From JACRCG01 sp964524835 (GTDB lineage Bacteria > Desulfobacterota > Desulfuromonadia > Geobacterales > Pseudopelobacteraceae): a stretch of DNA of 64,000 nt. Below the pieces are notes generated by a model. It did not search any database and was not told where the DNA came from. It saw only the letters and a list, made by a program, of their open reading frames with translations. The stretch lies in NCBI GenBank assembly GCA_964524835.1, contig CAZGEG010000007.1, positions 1 to 64,000 of the forward strand. The letters run 5' to 3'. Of this stretch, positions 29,874-38,037 are shown in pieces. A program made the position numbers and the translations under genes. Within the stretch, counting starts at the first letter, position 1. Every line of letters starts with the position of its first letter.

Positions 29874-30088
29874 TGCGTTGCCCGGAGTGCAAAGCCGCCA
29901 GCCTGAAGGTCATCTACATGGGCTTGCCAATGCGAATTTGCTGCGACAATTCATGCGGCAACCTGTGGGGATTTTGGGCCTGGGTCTGTTCTATCTACTT
30001 CACGGGGTGGTTCTTTGTCTATGAAGGAAGCTATCTGCGCGGTCTATTGGACTGGCTGAAGGGCGACGATGACAACGCTGCCGCTTGA
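29873..30088 (+). CDS. Small zinc-ribbon membrane protein
   Basis: 71 aa. MRCPECKAASLKV and RICCDNSCG look like a zinc ribbon; then a hydrophobic helix (WGFWAWVCSIYFTGWFFVY). ATG overlaps the previous stop and the end overlaps the terminase gene. Unknown. Confidence 0.5.
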   Translation: MRCPECKAASLKVIYMGLPMRICCDNSCGNLWGFWAWVCSIYFTGWFFVYEGSYLRGLLDWLKGDDDNAAA

Positions 30089-32000
30089 TAATCGCCGGGA
30101 TAAACCGGAAAAGCTCCCTTACCCCGGTCTGCTCGTCACTCCCCCCATGGAACCGCTCTCCGATGTGGCGGATCTCGGCAAGGGGATCATCGTACCCTCT
30201 GAGTATTTCGACAAAACCCTTCAGGAAATCGGCTGGAGCTGGCAGCAGATCGCGCGGGACGAATACCCCCGCGAGATGGGTATTCAGGGCAACGACCGCC
30301 ACGAACGGCTGATGTTCTTTCAGTTGGCAATCATCAGTGCCGATCCGCTCCTGTGGTGTACCGCTTTCCTGCGCGAACCTGAAGACCCCGATCATAAAGA
30401 CCCGTACCAGTTTTTTGATTACCAGATCCCCAGCTTGATGGATGCCGGCAGCGTAGTTCACCAGGACGGCGCCGAGGTTGGCAAAACCCGCGAGATAGTT
30501 GCGTGGGGCACCTGGAAACACTTCACTTGCCGAGGCGGTTCCGGTCTGATCGGTGCCCCGCTCCAGATCCACCTGGACGAAATCATTGAAGCGATGCTTG
30601 AACAATTGGACTTCAACCCGGTGCTCTATGACGGTCTGAGACGCCCTTATAAAAAACAGCCCTATACCCAGTTCAAGTTTACCACCGGCTTCAAACTCGA
30701 CTTCCGCCCCTCCGGACACGACGGTAACGCCTACCGAGGCGTCCATGCCCGTACCTACGTCATGAAAGACGAGGCCGCAAAGGACAAGAACAAGAAAACC
30801 TGGTCGGAGTTCTGGCGGGCCGTAAAGCCGGGATGCTCGGCCCGTATCTATTCCGTTCCTGATGGTGACCGGGATACGGAATATTACCGCCTCACCATGG
30901 GTGCGGAAAGTACCTGGCCTGCAGGCGACAAGGCAACCAGCGACGAAAAACCGGCGGACGAATCCGATAGCGACATGCCCAAGGAAATGCTCTTCACCCG
31001 CTACCGATGGGAAAAGCCGATGATGCCCTTTCCCTATTGGAGCCCGGAGCGAAAGAAGTTCTTCATCAAACGCTACGGCCCCGAGGATTCCCCGGAATAC
31101 CGTCACAACGTGCTGGGAGAACATGGTGATCCGGTCAACAGCGTATTCCCGTGGCACCAGTTCAAGCACTGCATCAAGGACATTCCCGAATACCGCTGTC
31201 TCAAGGTCATGGTCGATCCCGGGCGGAGTGAAGTTATCCTTGAGGGGTACCGCTGTGAATACGAAATCGGCAACGACGGCCCGACGCCAAATCACAAGAC
31301 CTTGGTTGATGAAACCTACCAGCTTGACGACTTCCTCGCTTTTGATGCCAACGGAGATAACGAATTCAAGCGGATGATCAGGGGTTTCTTTACCCCGGCG
31401 CCCGGAATGAAATTGGGTGGCGGTGACCTTGGCTACTCCCCGGACCCTACTGAAATCACCATTTGGAATGTCATCGGCAAACGTGATCGGCTCGTTGCCC
31501 GTCTCCAATTGAAACAGGTCACATATGATCAGCAGTGCCAGGCGCTTGACGCCATGGATGACCTGTACGGCCCTCAATCTTCCCTGTCCTGGGGAACTGA
31601 CTTCGGCAATGCCGGTTCTGCTGTTGCTCATGATCTCCAGGGTCTGGAAATGTATGGAGACAAAAACTATGACGACCGCCTGAAGGGCTTCAGCTTCCAG
31701 AGCGCCACCGATTATGTGGATGAAGAAGGTGAACCTGTCATTGACGGCAAAAGTAACAAGCCGGTCAAGATTGATATGAAAGACCTGTCAACCCGCTGGA
31801 TCATCAAGCGGGTACAGCGCCAGGAAGTTGAATACCCCGCCGATCAGGACATTATCACGGCGTACACGAACCACACCGTACAGGCCGGACAACGCCAGCG
31901 GATCTACAGCAAGAGCAACGACCACCTGATCGATTCACAGCGAGTTGCTAAGCTGGCCGGTGTCTTGGGTAATGAACAAGAGGATCTATTCGCATGTTGA
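30069..32000 (+). CDS. terL: Terminase large subunit
   Basis: 643 aa packaging motor. A Walker-A-like DGAEVGKTRE lies near residues 135-143, a Walker-B-like segment ARTYVMKDEA near 230, and an RNase-H-like nuclease region GGDLGYSPDPTEITIW in the C-terminal half. Size and place before the portal fit a GpA/TerL-type enzyme, which would cut and translocate DNA into the prohead. Confidence 0.85.
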   Translation: MTTLPLDNRRDKPEKLPYPGLLVTPPMEPLSDVADLGKGIIVPSEYFDKTLQEIGWSWQQIARDEYPREMGIQGNDRHERLMFFQLAIISADPLLWCTAFLREPEDPDHKDPYQFFDYQIPSLMDAGSVVHQDGAEVGKTREIVAWGTWKHFTCRGGSGLIGAPLQIHLDEIIEAMLEQLDFNPVLYDGLRRPYKKQPYTQFKFTTGFKLDFRPSGHDGNAYRGVHARTYVMKDEAAKDKNKKTWSEFWRAVKPGCSARIYSVPDGDRDTEYYRLTMGAESTWPAGDKATSDEKPADESDSDMPKEMLFTRYRWEKPMMPFPYWSPERKKFFIKRYGPEDSPEYRHNVLGEHGDPVNSVFPWHQFKHCIKDIPEYRCLKVMVDPGRSEVILEGYRCEYEIGNDGPTPNHKTLVDETYQLDDFLAFDANGDNEFKRMIRGFFTPAPGMKLGGGDLGYSPDPTEITIWNVIGKRDRLVARLQLKQVTYDQQCQALDAMDDLYGPQSSLSWGTDFGNAGSAVAHDLQGLEMYGDKNYDDRLKGFSFQSATDYVDEEGEPVIDGKSNKPVKIDMKDLSTRWIIKRVQRQEVEYPADQDIITAYTNHTVQAGQRQRIYSKSNDHLIDSQRVAKLAGVLGNEQEDLFAC

Positions 32001-32036
32001 AATCCCCCCTAACCCCCCTTTTACAAAGTGGGGAAT
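32000..32036. repeat. Intergenic CCCCC/GGGG repeat element
   Basis: AATCCCCCCTAACCCCCC then ACAAAGTGGGGAA, of the palindromic intergenic type also seen at 20430, 35522 and 42283. Lies between terL and portal genes. Confidence 0.5.
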
Positions 32037-32051
32037 GTTTGAGGTGTATAT

Positions 32052-34229
32052 ATGAGTGACTTCAACTGTAGCGTCCGCCAGAAGGCCCCTGAAAGCGGCA
32101 ACTCGCTTTCCGCTTCCGCCCAGCTCAGCGGCTTGTCGCCCCAGGGGCCATTAACCGGCACCTTCCGGGATATGATGCTGCAACGCAAGGTCAGCGGCGA
32201 GTTTTACGAGGTGCTGCGCGAGAAGATCCCTATCTATGACACCGCCATCAACAAGCTGGTGTCGATGAACGGCACGCTCAAGATCATCGGCGACAACGGC
32301 CCGTTGGTGGCTGAGCTGGAAGACTTCCTGATCAACTGCCCGGTCAACGATCATCAGAAGGGGCTAAACGCCGCCCAGGCCAACGCCAGCAACGAAGCAT
32401 TCGAGCAGGGCTTTGCCTATCTGGAGATGGTGGCGACGCCGGACTTGAAGGATCTGGCCGAAATCCGCGTGGCGGACAGCAAATACATCACCTTCCGGCT
32501 TGACGACAATGGCCGCTCTGAGCCCTGGTATAACCCCTACCGGCAAGGGCTTGATCGTTCCCGCTCTCTTTATCGTGGCGTCCAGAGCAACATCATGCAG
32601 GCGGTCAATCGCTCACAAGGTGGTTCGTTGTCCGGCTCTGCCCTGCCGATGTTCGGCGAAGTCCAGTTGAACACCGCCAACAAGCTCTACTTCAGCTTCA
32701 ACAACGAAAACACCGACCCGCACGGGACCAGCGTCATCCGCTCTACTGAGTTCTGCGCCAACATCCTCGCCACCATCCAGACTAGCTTCCTCAACGTCTT
32801 CAGGCGCTGGGGCGATCCCTCGTATCACGTCGATTACAAGACCACCAAGAAGAGCCTTGGCAACGACACCCTGGAGGCCCGCCGCGTGGATCTGGAACAG
32901 AAGTTCCACACCATCGCCCGCGCCAAAACCGCCGGGTACAGCGCCGATCTGGTTACTGCCCACGGCCCGGATGATGAAGTCAAGGTCACGGTCATCGGCG
33001 CCGACGGCAAGATGGTCATGGCCGAGATACCGCTGCGGCATATCCTTGAGCAGATCGTCGGGCGTACCGGCCTCCCCGCCTGGATGCTGGGCATCTACTG
33101 GAGCACAACCGAGCGCATGGCCTCGCTGGAGGTGGAAGGGATTCTTCAGGATGCCAAGATCCGCCAGTTTGCCATGCTGCCGGAATATCTCCGCCTCTGC
33201 GAGACCTTCCTGAAGCTGCGCGGCCGGAAATGGAAAAAGGTCAACACCACTCAGGACGAAGCCAAGCCGGGAGACTGGGGCATCAAGTTCGAGATACCGA
33301 ACCTGCGCGACCAGGTGGCGCTGGCTGATGCCGAATTCAAACGGGCACAGGCCGCGCAGATGCGCAAGCAGGGTGATGCGCCGATTGTGGTAGATACACC
33401 AAAACCGGCACCGGCACCGAAAGCGGCTTGTGTATGTGGCTCCGAACATTTGGGGCAAATGTTCGGAGCTGACAAGCAAATGTTCGGAGCTAAAGAAATG
33501 CGGCCTTTCCCTTGGCCGCAACTGGACAAAGTGGAAGAACGATTTGAATTGCTGCTGAAGGTGAACTGGTCCGAGCTTGCCACCAGAGTTTTTATTATTT
33601 GCAAGCTCGCAGGTTTACCGCCGGCCAAAGCTCCGGATGATCCATTTACCTTTTCCGAGGAACAGCGGAGCGCCATCTTCAAGGAGATGGAAAACTTTAT
33701 AGGCCAGTACCATTTCGATGACCCCGATTCTCCCTTGCGAATGTACTACGGAGAGTCCTACAGCCTGGGGCTGATACAGGCGGCACAACTGATTGGTAAA
33801 CCCCGCCCCATCCTCGACATCATCAAGAACAAGGAAATCTTTGATGAGCTGGTTGTCAACGGCTTCCAACTGGTCAAGGACAATGCCACCCGCGCCATTA
33901 CCGACAAGATAATTACCGAGATGGAGATGCACACCATCTCCGGGACAAACCCGCTGAACGTCGCCGAACGCCTCTCCAAGCTGTTTGGTGATCAGAACAG
34001 CAGCTGGGAGCGGCTGGCGCGTACCGAGATAGCCGGCGCCGCCGAGCGGGCAAAAACCGAGGAATGGACCGCTTGGGAAATTAAGAAAGTGGATTTCGTC
34101 CCAGCCCCGGATGCGTGTCCAATCTGCACGGCATTGGCGGGGGAGTACGAAATTGCTGAGTGCCCAGTGATCCCGGTGCATCCCCGCTGCCGATGTTCAA
34201 AGCGTCCGGCAAAATCCGAGACGGTCTGA
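32052..34229 (+). CDS. Portal (DUF935-like) fused to MuF head-morphogenesis domain
   Basis: 725 aa. The first ~450 residues match Mu gp29-like portals (MMLQRKVSGEFYEVLREKIPIYDTAINKLV..., AFEQGFAYLEM, VGRTGLPAWMLGIYWSTTERM). The C-terminal ~230 residues match the MuF/SPP1 gp7 class (NVAERLSKLFGDQNSSWERLARTEIAGAAERAK, ...DACPICTALAGEYE, VHPRCRCS). The two are usually separate genes; here they are one. A short in-frame duplication (QMFGAxK) lies at the joint around residue 470. It forms the DNA entry ring of the head and a minor head protein. Confidence 0.85.
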   Translation: MSDFNCSVRQKAPESGNSLSASAQLSGLSPQGPLTGTFRDMMLQRKVSGEFYEVLREKIPIYDTAINKLVSMNGTLKIIGDNGPLVAELEDFLINCPVNDHQKGLNAAQANASNEAFEQGFAYLEMVATPDLKDLAEIRVADSKYITFRLDDNGRSEPWYNPYRQGLDRSRSLYRGVQSNIMQAVNRSQGGSLSGSALPMFGEVQLNTANKLYFSFNNENTDPHGTSVIRSTEFCANILATIQTSFLNVFRRWGDPSYHVDYKTTKKSLGNDTLEARRVDLEQKFHTIARAKTAGYSADLVTAHGPDDEVKVTVIGADGKMVMAEIPLRHILEQIVGRTGLPAWMLGIYWSTTERMASLEVEGILQDAKIRQFAMLPEYLRLCETFLKLRGRKWKKVNTTQDEAKPGDWGIKFEIPNLRDQVALADAEFKRAQAAQMRKQGDAPIVVDTPKPAPAPKAACVCGSEHLGQMFGADKQMFGAKEMRPFPWPQLDKVEERFELLLKVNWSELATRVFIICKLAGLPPAKAPDDPFTFSEEQRSAIFKEMENFIGQYHFDDPDSPLRMYYGESYSLGLIQAAQLIGKPRPILDIIKNKEIFDELVVNGFQLVKDNATRAITDKIITEMEMHTISGTNPLNVAERLSKLFGDQNSSWERLARTEIAGAAERAKTEEWTAWEIKKVDFVPAPDACPICTALAGEYEIAECPVIPVHPRCRCSKRPAKSETV

Positions 34230-34276
34230 AAATAATTCCGCACTTGCCACAACTGCGGCATTGAAACCTGATAATG
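34229..34276 (+). repeat. Conserved intergenic repeat with 19-bp dyad, copy 2
   Basis: CGCACTTGCCACAACTGCG at 34239-34257, then TTGAAACCTGATAATGAG. Same core as 28811-28860. GATAAT after the dyad could serve as a -10 with the activator replacing the -35. Confidence 0.7.
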
Positions 34277-34284
34277 AGTCAACC

Positions 34285-34386
34285 ATGGCTATCAAAGGAC
34301 GTGACGACATAATCACCACCAAGCAACCAGCCCCAAGCGGCCAAGGTTGCGAAGGCGAAAAGGGCGGAGGGGACTGTGAAAAATAA
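34285..34386 (+). CDS. Possible small leader ORF
   Basis: 33 codons (MAIKGRDDIITTKQPAPSG...), overlapping the protease start. The ribosome site is weak. It could be a leader or simply open by chance. Confidence 0.25.
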   Translation: MAIKGRDDIITTKQPAPSGQGCEGEKGGGDCEK

Positions 34387-35506
34387 AGGCACCTTCAAAA
34401 CCGCTGACAAGTCCTGTCAGTTTGGCTTGAAAGTATCCCCCACTTCCCCGGATGCCGGCCAGCTTGCCATCATCAACACCTTCACCAAACGCCCCTTTGC
34501 CGCTGATGAAATCTACATCGGCCAGATGCGCCTGGCCAATAACTGCATCGACCGCGACAACGAGCGCTTCAGTGAGTTCACGCTCAAGGGGTACGTCGAA
34601 ACCGCCATTCGTAAAACCATGCTTCTCGATCATGACCGCTCATTGCGTAGCGCGATCGGCAAGTTTTTTGATTGCGAGCTGGAGAAAATGCCGCTTGCCC
34701 AAGCCCTTGCCGAGATCGACAGCGGTCTTAAACTTCCGGAGGATATGACGGAAGTTCAGTTCATGTCCCCCTGGTTCTACATTCCCAAGAAGGGGTTGGA
34801 CGAGAAAGACTTGGTAAAACTGGAAGCCGGGATCTTTGACTTCGGCTCCATCGGTTTCAAAACTCCTTGGGCAGTCCCGATTTACGACGGCATGGGCAAT
34901 GTCCTCTATTACGAATATCAGGGCGCCGGCGAGACCCGCGAGGGTTCCCTGGTCTACCTGGGCGCGCAGCATGGCGCTTCCGTCAAGTCCGCCGACAACG
35001 ACAACGATAACGAGCCGGATCATAAAACCGCACACGAGGAAGGAGACGAAAGCATGAAGATATTGATCGCAGGACTGGGTGCCCTTTTGGGCAAGAGCTT
35101 TGGTGATGCCACCGCCGAGCAGACGTTGCTGGACGAGATCAAGGGTGCGTTTGCCGGGAAAGACACCAAGATCACCGCGCTTGAAGATGAGATCAAGGCG
35201 CTGAAGCCGCTGGCCGAGGACGGCAAGGGCTATCGTGACGGCATGGTAAGCGACACCGTCAAGTTCATGACCCTGGCCGGTGACGTCAAGTCCGATGCCG
35301 ACAGCCAGAAGAAGGAAGTTGATTTCCTCGTCACGTTGCCGCTGGACCGCTTGAAGGCCATGAAAGCCAAGGCCGAAGCCGAAGCCCGTGCCAAGAATCC
35401 CACCCATGCCGACTTCAAGGGTAAGGAAACCGGCAAGCAGGTGACCGCCGAGGAAGGGCGCAAAACGGCTGTGGAGATGATCAGCGCCGGGATGCCCACC
35501 AAGTAA
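34376..35506 (+). CDS. Head maturation protease with C-terminal scaffold
   Basis: 376 aa from GTG after GGAGGGG. N-terminal ~200 residues: protease-like region with MRLANNCIDRDNERFSEFTLKGY, KTMLLDHDRSLRSAIG (likely catalytic His in LLDHD). The C-terminal third is a helical, coiled-coil, lysine/glutamate-rich scaffold (TALEDEIKALKPLAEDGKGYRDG, KAMKAKAEAEARAK). This is the protease-scaffold layout of lambda C/Nu3 and Mu I/Z. An internal in-frame start would yield the free scaffold. Confidence 0.75.
   Translation: MKNKGTFKTADKSCQFGLKVSPTSPDAGQLAIINTFTKRPFAADEIYIGQMRLANNCIDRDNERFSEFTLKGYVETAIRKTMLLDHDRSLRSAIGKFFDCELEKMPLAQALAEIDSGLKLPEDMTEVQFMSPWFYIPKKGLDEKDLVKLEAGIFDFGSIGFKTPWAVPIYDGMGNVLYYEYQGAGETREGSLVYLGAQHGASVKSADNDNDNEPDHKTAHEEGDESMKILIAGLGALLGKSFGDATAEQTLLDEIKGAFAGKDTKITALEDEIKALKPLAEDGKGYRDGMVSDTVKFMTLAGDVKSDADSQKKEVDFLVTLPLDRLKAMKAKAEAEARAKNPTHADFKGKETGKQVTAEEGRKTAVEMISAGMPTK
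35054..35506 (+). CDS. Nested in-frame scaffold protein
   Basis: 150 aa starting MKILIAGLGALLGKSFGDA within the protease gene, same frame. AAGGAG lies 9 nt before this ATG, a far better site than most internal codons have, suggesting independent synthesis of scaffold as in lambda C/Nu3. Confidence 0.6.
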   Translation: MKILIAGLGALLGKSFGDATAEQTLLDEIKGAFAGKDTKITALEDEIKALKPLAEDGKGYRDGMVSDTVKFMTLAGDVKSDADSQKKEVDFLVTLPLDRLKAMKAKAEAEARAKNPTHADFKGKETGKQVTAEEGRKTAVEMISAGMPTK

Positions 35507-35521
35507 CCAAACCACCCCCAC

Positions 35522-35544
35522 CCCCCTCCTTACCAAGGAGGGGG
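35522..35544. repeat. Palindromic intergenic element
   Basis: CCCCCTCCTT acc AAGGAGGGGG perfect inverted repeat, same element as at 42283-42307. May also slow transcription, but has no T-run. Confidence 0.6.
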
Positions 35545-35570
35545 CTTAACCAATTACGGAGGAAATAGAC

Positions 35571-35927
35571 ATGGCAACTGATGAATACACCCCCAAGCAG
35601 TTGGTAATCAATCGATGCTGCGGCATTACCGGTGCTGTCACCCTTTTGGCCGGTACAAATTATCCGGCCGGCGCCGTGCTCGGGCGAATCTCCGCAACCG
35701 GCAAATACAAGCTGGTAGACAACGCGCAAAACGACGGCAGCGAGCTCGCCAAGTACGTCCTGGCCGGTGCCGTTGATGCCACCGCTGCGGACAAGCCCGG
35801 CATCGCCCACAAAGACGGCGTGTTCAACACGGCTCTGCTGACTTTTGGCGGCAACGATACCGCAGCCGATCACTGGGAAGCTCTCGAAGCGCGCGGAATC
35901 TTCATGGAGACCCTGGCAACACCGTAA
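35571..35927 (+). CDS. Head decoration protein (gpD-like)
   Basis: 118 aa, beta-rich: LLAGTNYPAGAVLGRISATGKYKLVDNAQNDGSELAKYVLAGAVDATAAD fits the lambda gpD decoration family, which trimerises on the capsid. It lies between scaffold and major capsid genes as expected. ATG after GGAGGAAATAGAC. Confidence 0.85.
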   Translation: MATDEYTPKQLVINRCCGITGAVTLLAGTNYPAGAVLGRISATGKYKLVDNAQNDGSELAKYVLAGAVDATAADKPGIAHKDGVFNTALLTFGGNDTAADHWEALEARGIFMETLATP

Positions 35928-35938
35928 CCTCAAAAACC

Positions 35939-35959
35939 GGGCGAATACTAGATTCGCCC
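35939..35959. repeat. Palindromic intergenic element
   Basis: GGGCGAAT actag ATTCGCCC perfect inverted repeat followed by CCTACATC; a common type of dispersed intergenic palindrome. Confidence 0.6.
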
Positions 35960-35987
35960 CTACATCTTGCACCATGGAGGAAACAAC

Positions 35988-37151
35988 ATGAAAAAGCTGA
36001 ACTGGTCTCTTCTTGGGTTGATCGTCGCGCTTGTGGCCGTCTTCCTGCTCATTCCCGATGTCCACCCCGCCTCGGCGCTTATGTTCATGGCCTTCGGCAC
36101 CATCGACATTGACATCTACAATCCAGTCAGCATGGGCGAAGCGCTGGAAATCCGCAAGCCACCCCGCTCCTTCTTTAAAGACACTTTTTTCCCCGGCGTT
36201 GACCGCACCCATACCACAAAGACGGTCCTGGTTGACAAGCTCAAGTTCGGCGAAGAGGTCGAGGTCTATTGCTCACCTCTCCACAAGGGAAAACCGGTCG
36301 GCCGCGAAGGGTACAAGACCAGCACGGTTGAGACCGCGTACCTCAAACCGTTCATTCCCCTGACCTTTCAGGATTTGATTGCCCGTACTCCCGGTGAAAG
36401 CCTTGACGTTTCCGGCGTGTCTGATCGCCTGATGGCCAAAGCTGCCCTGACACTCGGACAGGATCTGGTCCGGCTGGATGACCGAATCCGCAGACGTGAA
36501 GAGGCGATGTGCGGCGAAGTGTTGACTGACGGCACCATTAACGTTGTCGGTGAAGGTTTGGACTTCACCGTTGACTTCGCCATGCCTGCCGACAACAAGG
36601 GCACCCTGGTCGGTGACGCGCTCTTTACCTCCAACAACTGCGATCCGTTCACCTGGCTGTACGGCCTGTTCCGCGGCATGGGCGTGCGCGGCTGGCGGAC
36701 CCCGAAGAAGATGGTCCTGGGCGGCAACGTCATCGATCCGTTCATCACCAATCCGGCAGTCAAGGATCGCCTCTCCACCCAGCGCGCCATCGATTCCGGC
36801 CGCATCAACCCGCTGGAACAGGCGGACGGCACGACCTACCTGGGCACCATCAACGTCAACGGCTACATGATCGACGTCTACGGCTATGACTTCAACTTCA
36901 CCGAGAGCGGCGTCCGTACCTACGTCATGCCGCAGGACAAGATCATCGTCGGTCCCGGCGAGACTACCAACCACTTCAGTTACGGCGTGATCCAAGATGT
37001 CGCCGCCGTGCGTCAGGGTCTGGCGGAGAGCAAGCGCTACTCGAAGGTCTACGAAGAAGAGAACCCCTCCGGCATCTTCACCATGGTGCAAACCGCTCCG
37101 ATGCCGAACTTCCGCGAAGCGGACAACTTCGCCTGTTTCAAGGTGATTTGA
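35988..37151 (+). CDS. Major capsid protein (gpE-like) with signal-like N-terminus
   Basis: 387 aa. The C-terminal part matches lambda gpE-type capsids (PQDKIIVGPGETTNHFSYGVIQDVAAVRQGLA, FTMVQTAPMP). Start ATG after GGAGGAAACAAC. From that start the first ~30 residues are basic then strongly hydrophobic (MKKLNW... LLGLIVALVAVFLL) and end PASAL, like a cleavable signal peptide, which is odd for a cytoplasmic capsid. Internal ATGs (LMFMAFGTID) have no ribosome site. The segment may be removed by the head protease or be a mis-chosen start. Confidence 0.85.
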   Translation: MKKLNWSLLGLIVALVAVFLLIPDVHPASALMFMAFGTIDIDIYNPVSMGEALEIRKPPRSFFKDTFFPGVDRTHTTKTVLVDKLKFGEEVEVYCSPLHKGKPVGREGYKTSTVETAYLKPFIPLTFQDLIARTPGESLDVSGVSDRLMAKAALTLGQDLVRLDDRIRRREEAMCGEVLTDGTINVVGEGLDFTVDFAMPADNKGTLVGDALFTSNNCDPFTWLYGLFRGMGVRGWRTPKKMVLGGNVIDPFITNPAVKDRLSTQRAIDSGRINPLEQADGTTYLGTINVNGYMIDVYGYDFNFTESGVRTYVMPQDKIIVGPGETTNHFSYGVIQDVAAVRQGLAESKRYSKVYEEENPSGIFTMVQTAPMPNFREADNFACFKVI

Positions 37152-37159
37152 TCGTAAAC

Positions 37160-37196
37160 CAAACCTCGGAGGTCTTTAAAAACCTCCGAGGTTTTA
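37160..37196 (+). terminator. Palindromic element / terminator after capsid gene
   Basis: AAACCTCGGAGGT / ACCTCCGAGGTTT 13-bp stem, then TTTAT. Same sequence family as 37993-38025. Confidence 0.65.
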
Positions 37197-37217
37197 TACC
37201 TTATGAAGGAGACCATC

Positions 37218-37544
37218 ATGGCTCGTTATGTTGCAAAAAATACCATCGGCTTCACCAGTAAGGATTCCATTGCCCCCGGTGAAACTTTCGACCCCTCCGA
37301 GAAGGGCATTTCCGCCGCCGATATCGCCGCACTTTTAAAGGCCGGTGAAATTCAGGCGGCGCCTGAACTGCAGGAAGAAACCGTCAAGTCCAATACCAAA
37401 AAGCCGAACGTGGCAGAAACCCTGTTGCTGATCGCCGCTGTTCAGACCATTGAAGAACTCGACCAGCTGGCTGAAGGCGAAGAGCGAGTTTCCGTGCTTC
37501 CTGCCATCGCCGCGCGCCGTGCTGAGTTGGCCCCGCCTGAATAA
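37218..37544 (+). CDS. Small head-region protein
   Basis: 108 aa from the ATG after AAGGAGACCATC (MARYVAKNTIGFTSKDSIAPGETFD...). An SH3-like beta N-terminus and helical C-terminus. Position suggests a capsid accessory or connector; no firm family. Confidence 0.55.
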   Translation: MARYVAKNTIGFTSKDSIAPGETFDPSEKGISAADIAALLKAGEIQAAPELQEETVKSNTKKPNVAETLLLIAAVQTIEELDQLAEGEERVSVLPAIAARRAELAPPE

Positions 37545-37579
37545 CGATCCACTAAATCGACAGAACAGGAGATAGACAC

Positions 37580-37984
37580 ATGCGAAAATACAGTCTGATC
37601 ATCGGTATCGTAATCATGGCTATGAGCGCAGTCTGCGCCATGGCCGCCGGGAACCTCCCATGGAATACCGGCAAGCCTGCGGTGCAGGTGCAGAACCTCA
37701 AGGGCATTGCGCCGGCAGCGGGAAAGTCCCGCTGTGATACCGATACCGGCACCAAGGCCATTCAGAGGAGTTACAGTTCCGCCGGATATCTCGGTATTGA
37801 GGCTGCTGTGGTTGATTCCGCCGGGTCGCCGGTTGCCGTCAAGTGGGAAGAGAACGGCAAACAGGTGTGGATCGGATCTACCTATTCGGCGACCAACAGC
37901 CAGGGTAACAGTTTCAGTACCGTAACCTACAAAGGCTATTCAGCGGCTTCCCGCACCCTGGGTTCTTGCGTCCGTCGGCAGTAA
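37580..37984 (+). CDS. Secreted protein of unknown role
   Basis: 134 aa with a clear signal peptide: basic MRKYS, hydrophobic core LIIGIVIMAMSAVC, cleavage-like AMAAG. The mature part has two cysteines that could form a disulfide (SRCDTD, GSCVRR). A periplasmic protein inside a head operon is unusual; it may be a lysogenic-conversion gene. It sits between two copies of a palindrome. Confidence 0.6.
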   Translation: MRKYSLIIGIVIMAMSAVCAMAAGNLPWNTGKPAVQVQNLKGIAPAAGKSRCDTDTGTKAIQRSYSSAGYLGIEAAVVDSAGSPVAVKWEENGKQVWIGSTYSATNSQGNSFSTVTYKGYSAASRTLGSCVRRQ

Positions 37985-37992
37985 TCTAACCC

Positions 37993-38025
37993 AGACCTCC
38001 GAGGTTTTCAAAACCTCGGAGGTCT
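37993..38025. repeat. Palindromic element, second copy
   Basis: AGACCTCCGAGGTTTT / AAAACCTCGGAGGTCT near-perfect 33-bp palindrome; relative of 37160-37196. Together they flank two accessory-looking genes. Confidence 0.65.
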
Positions 38026-38037
38026 ACAGGTGAAACC

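Noticed and set aside
30000..31631. 543-codon minus-strand frame opposite terL
   Set aside because: A shadow of the well-supported terminase gene; no family resemblance or regulatory context.
32613..33521. 302-codon minus-strand frame opposite the portal gene
   Set aside because: Shadow of the portal reading frame; no start signal.
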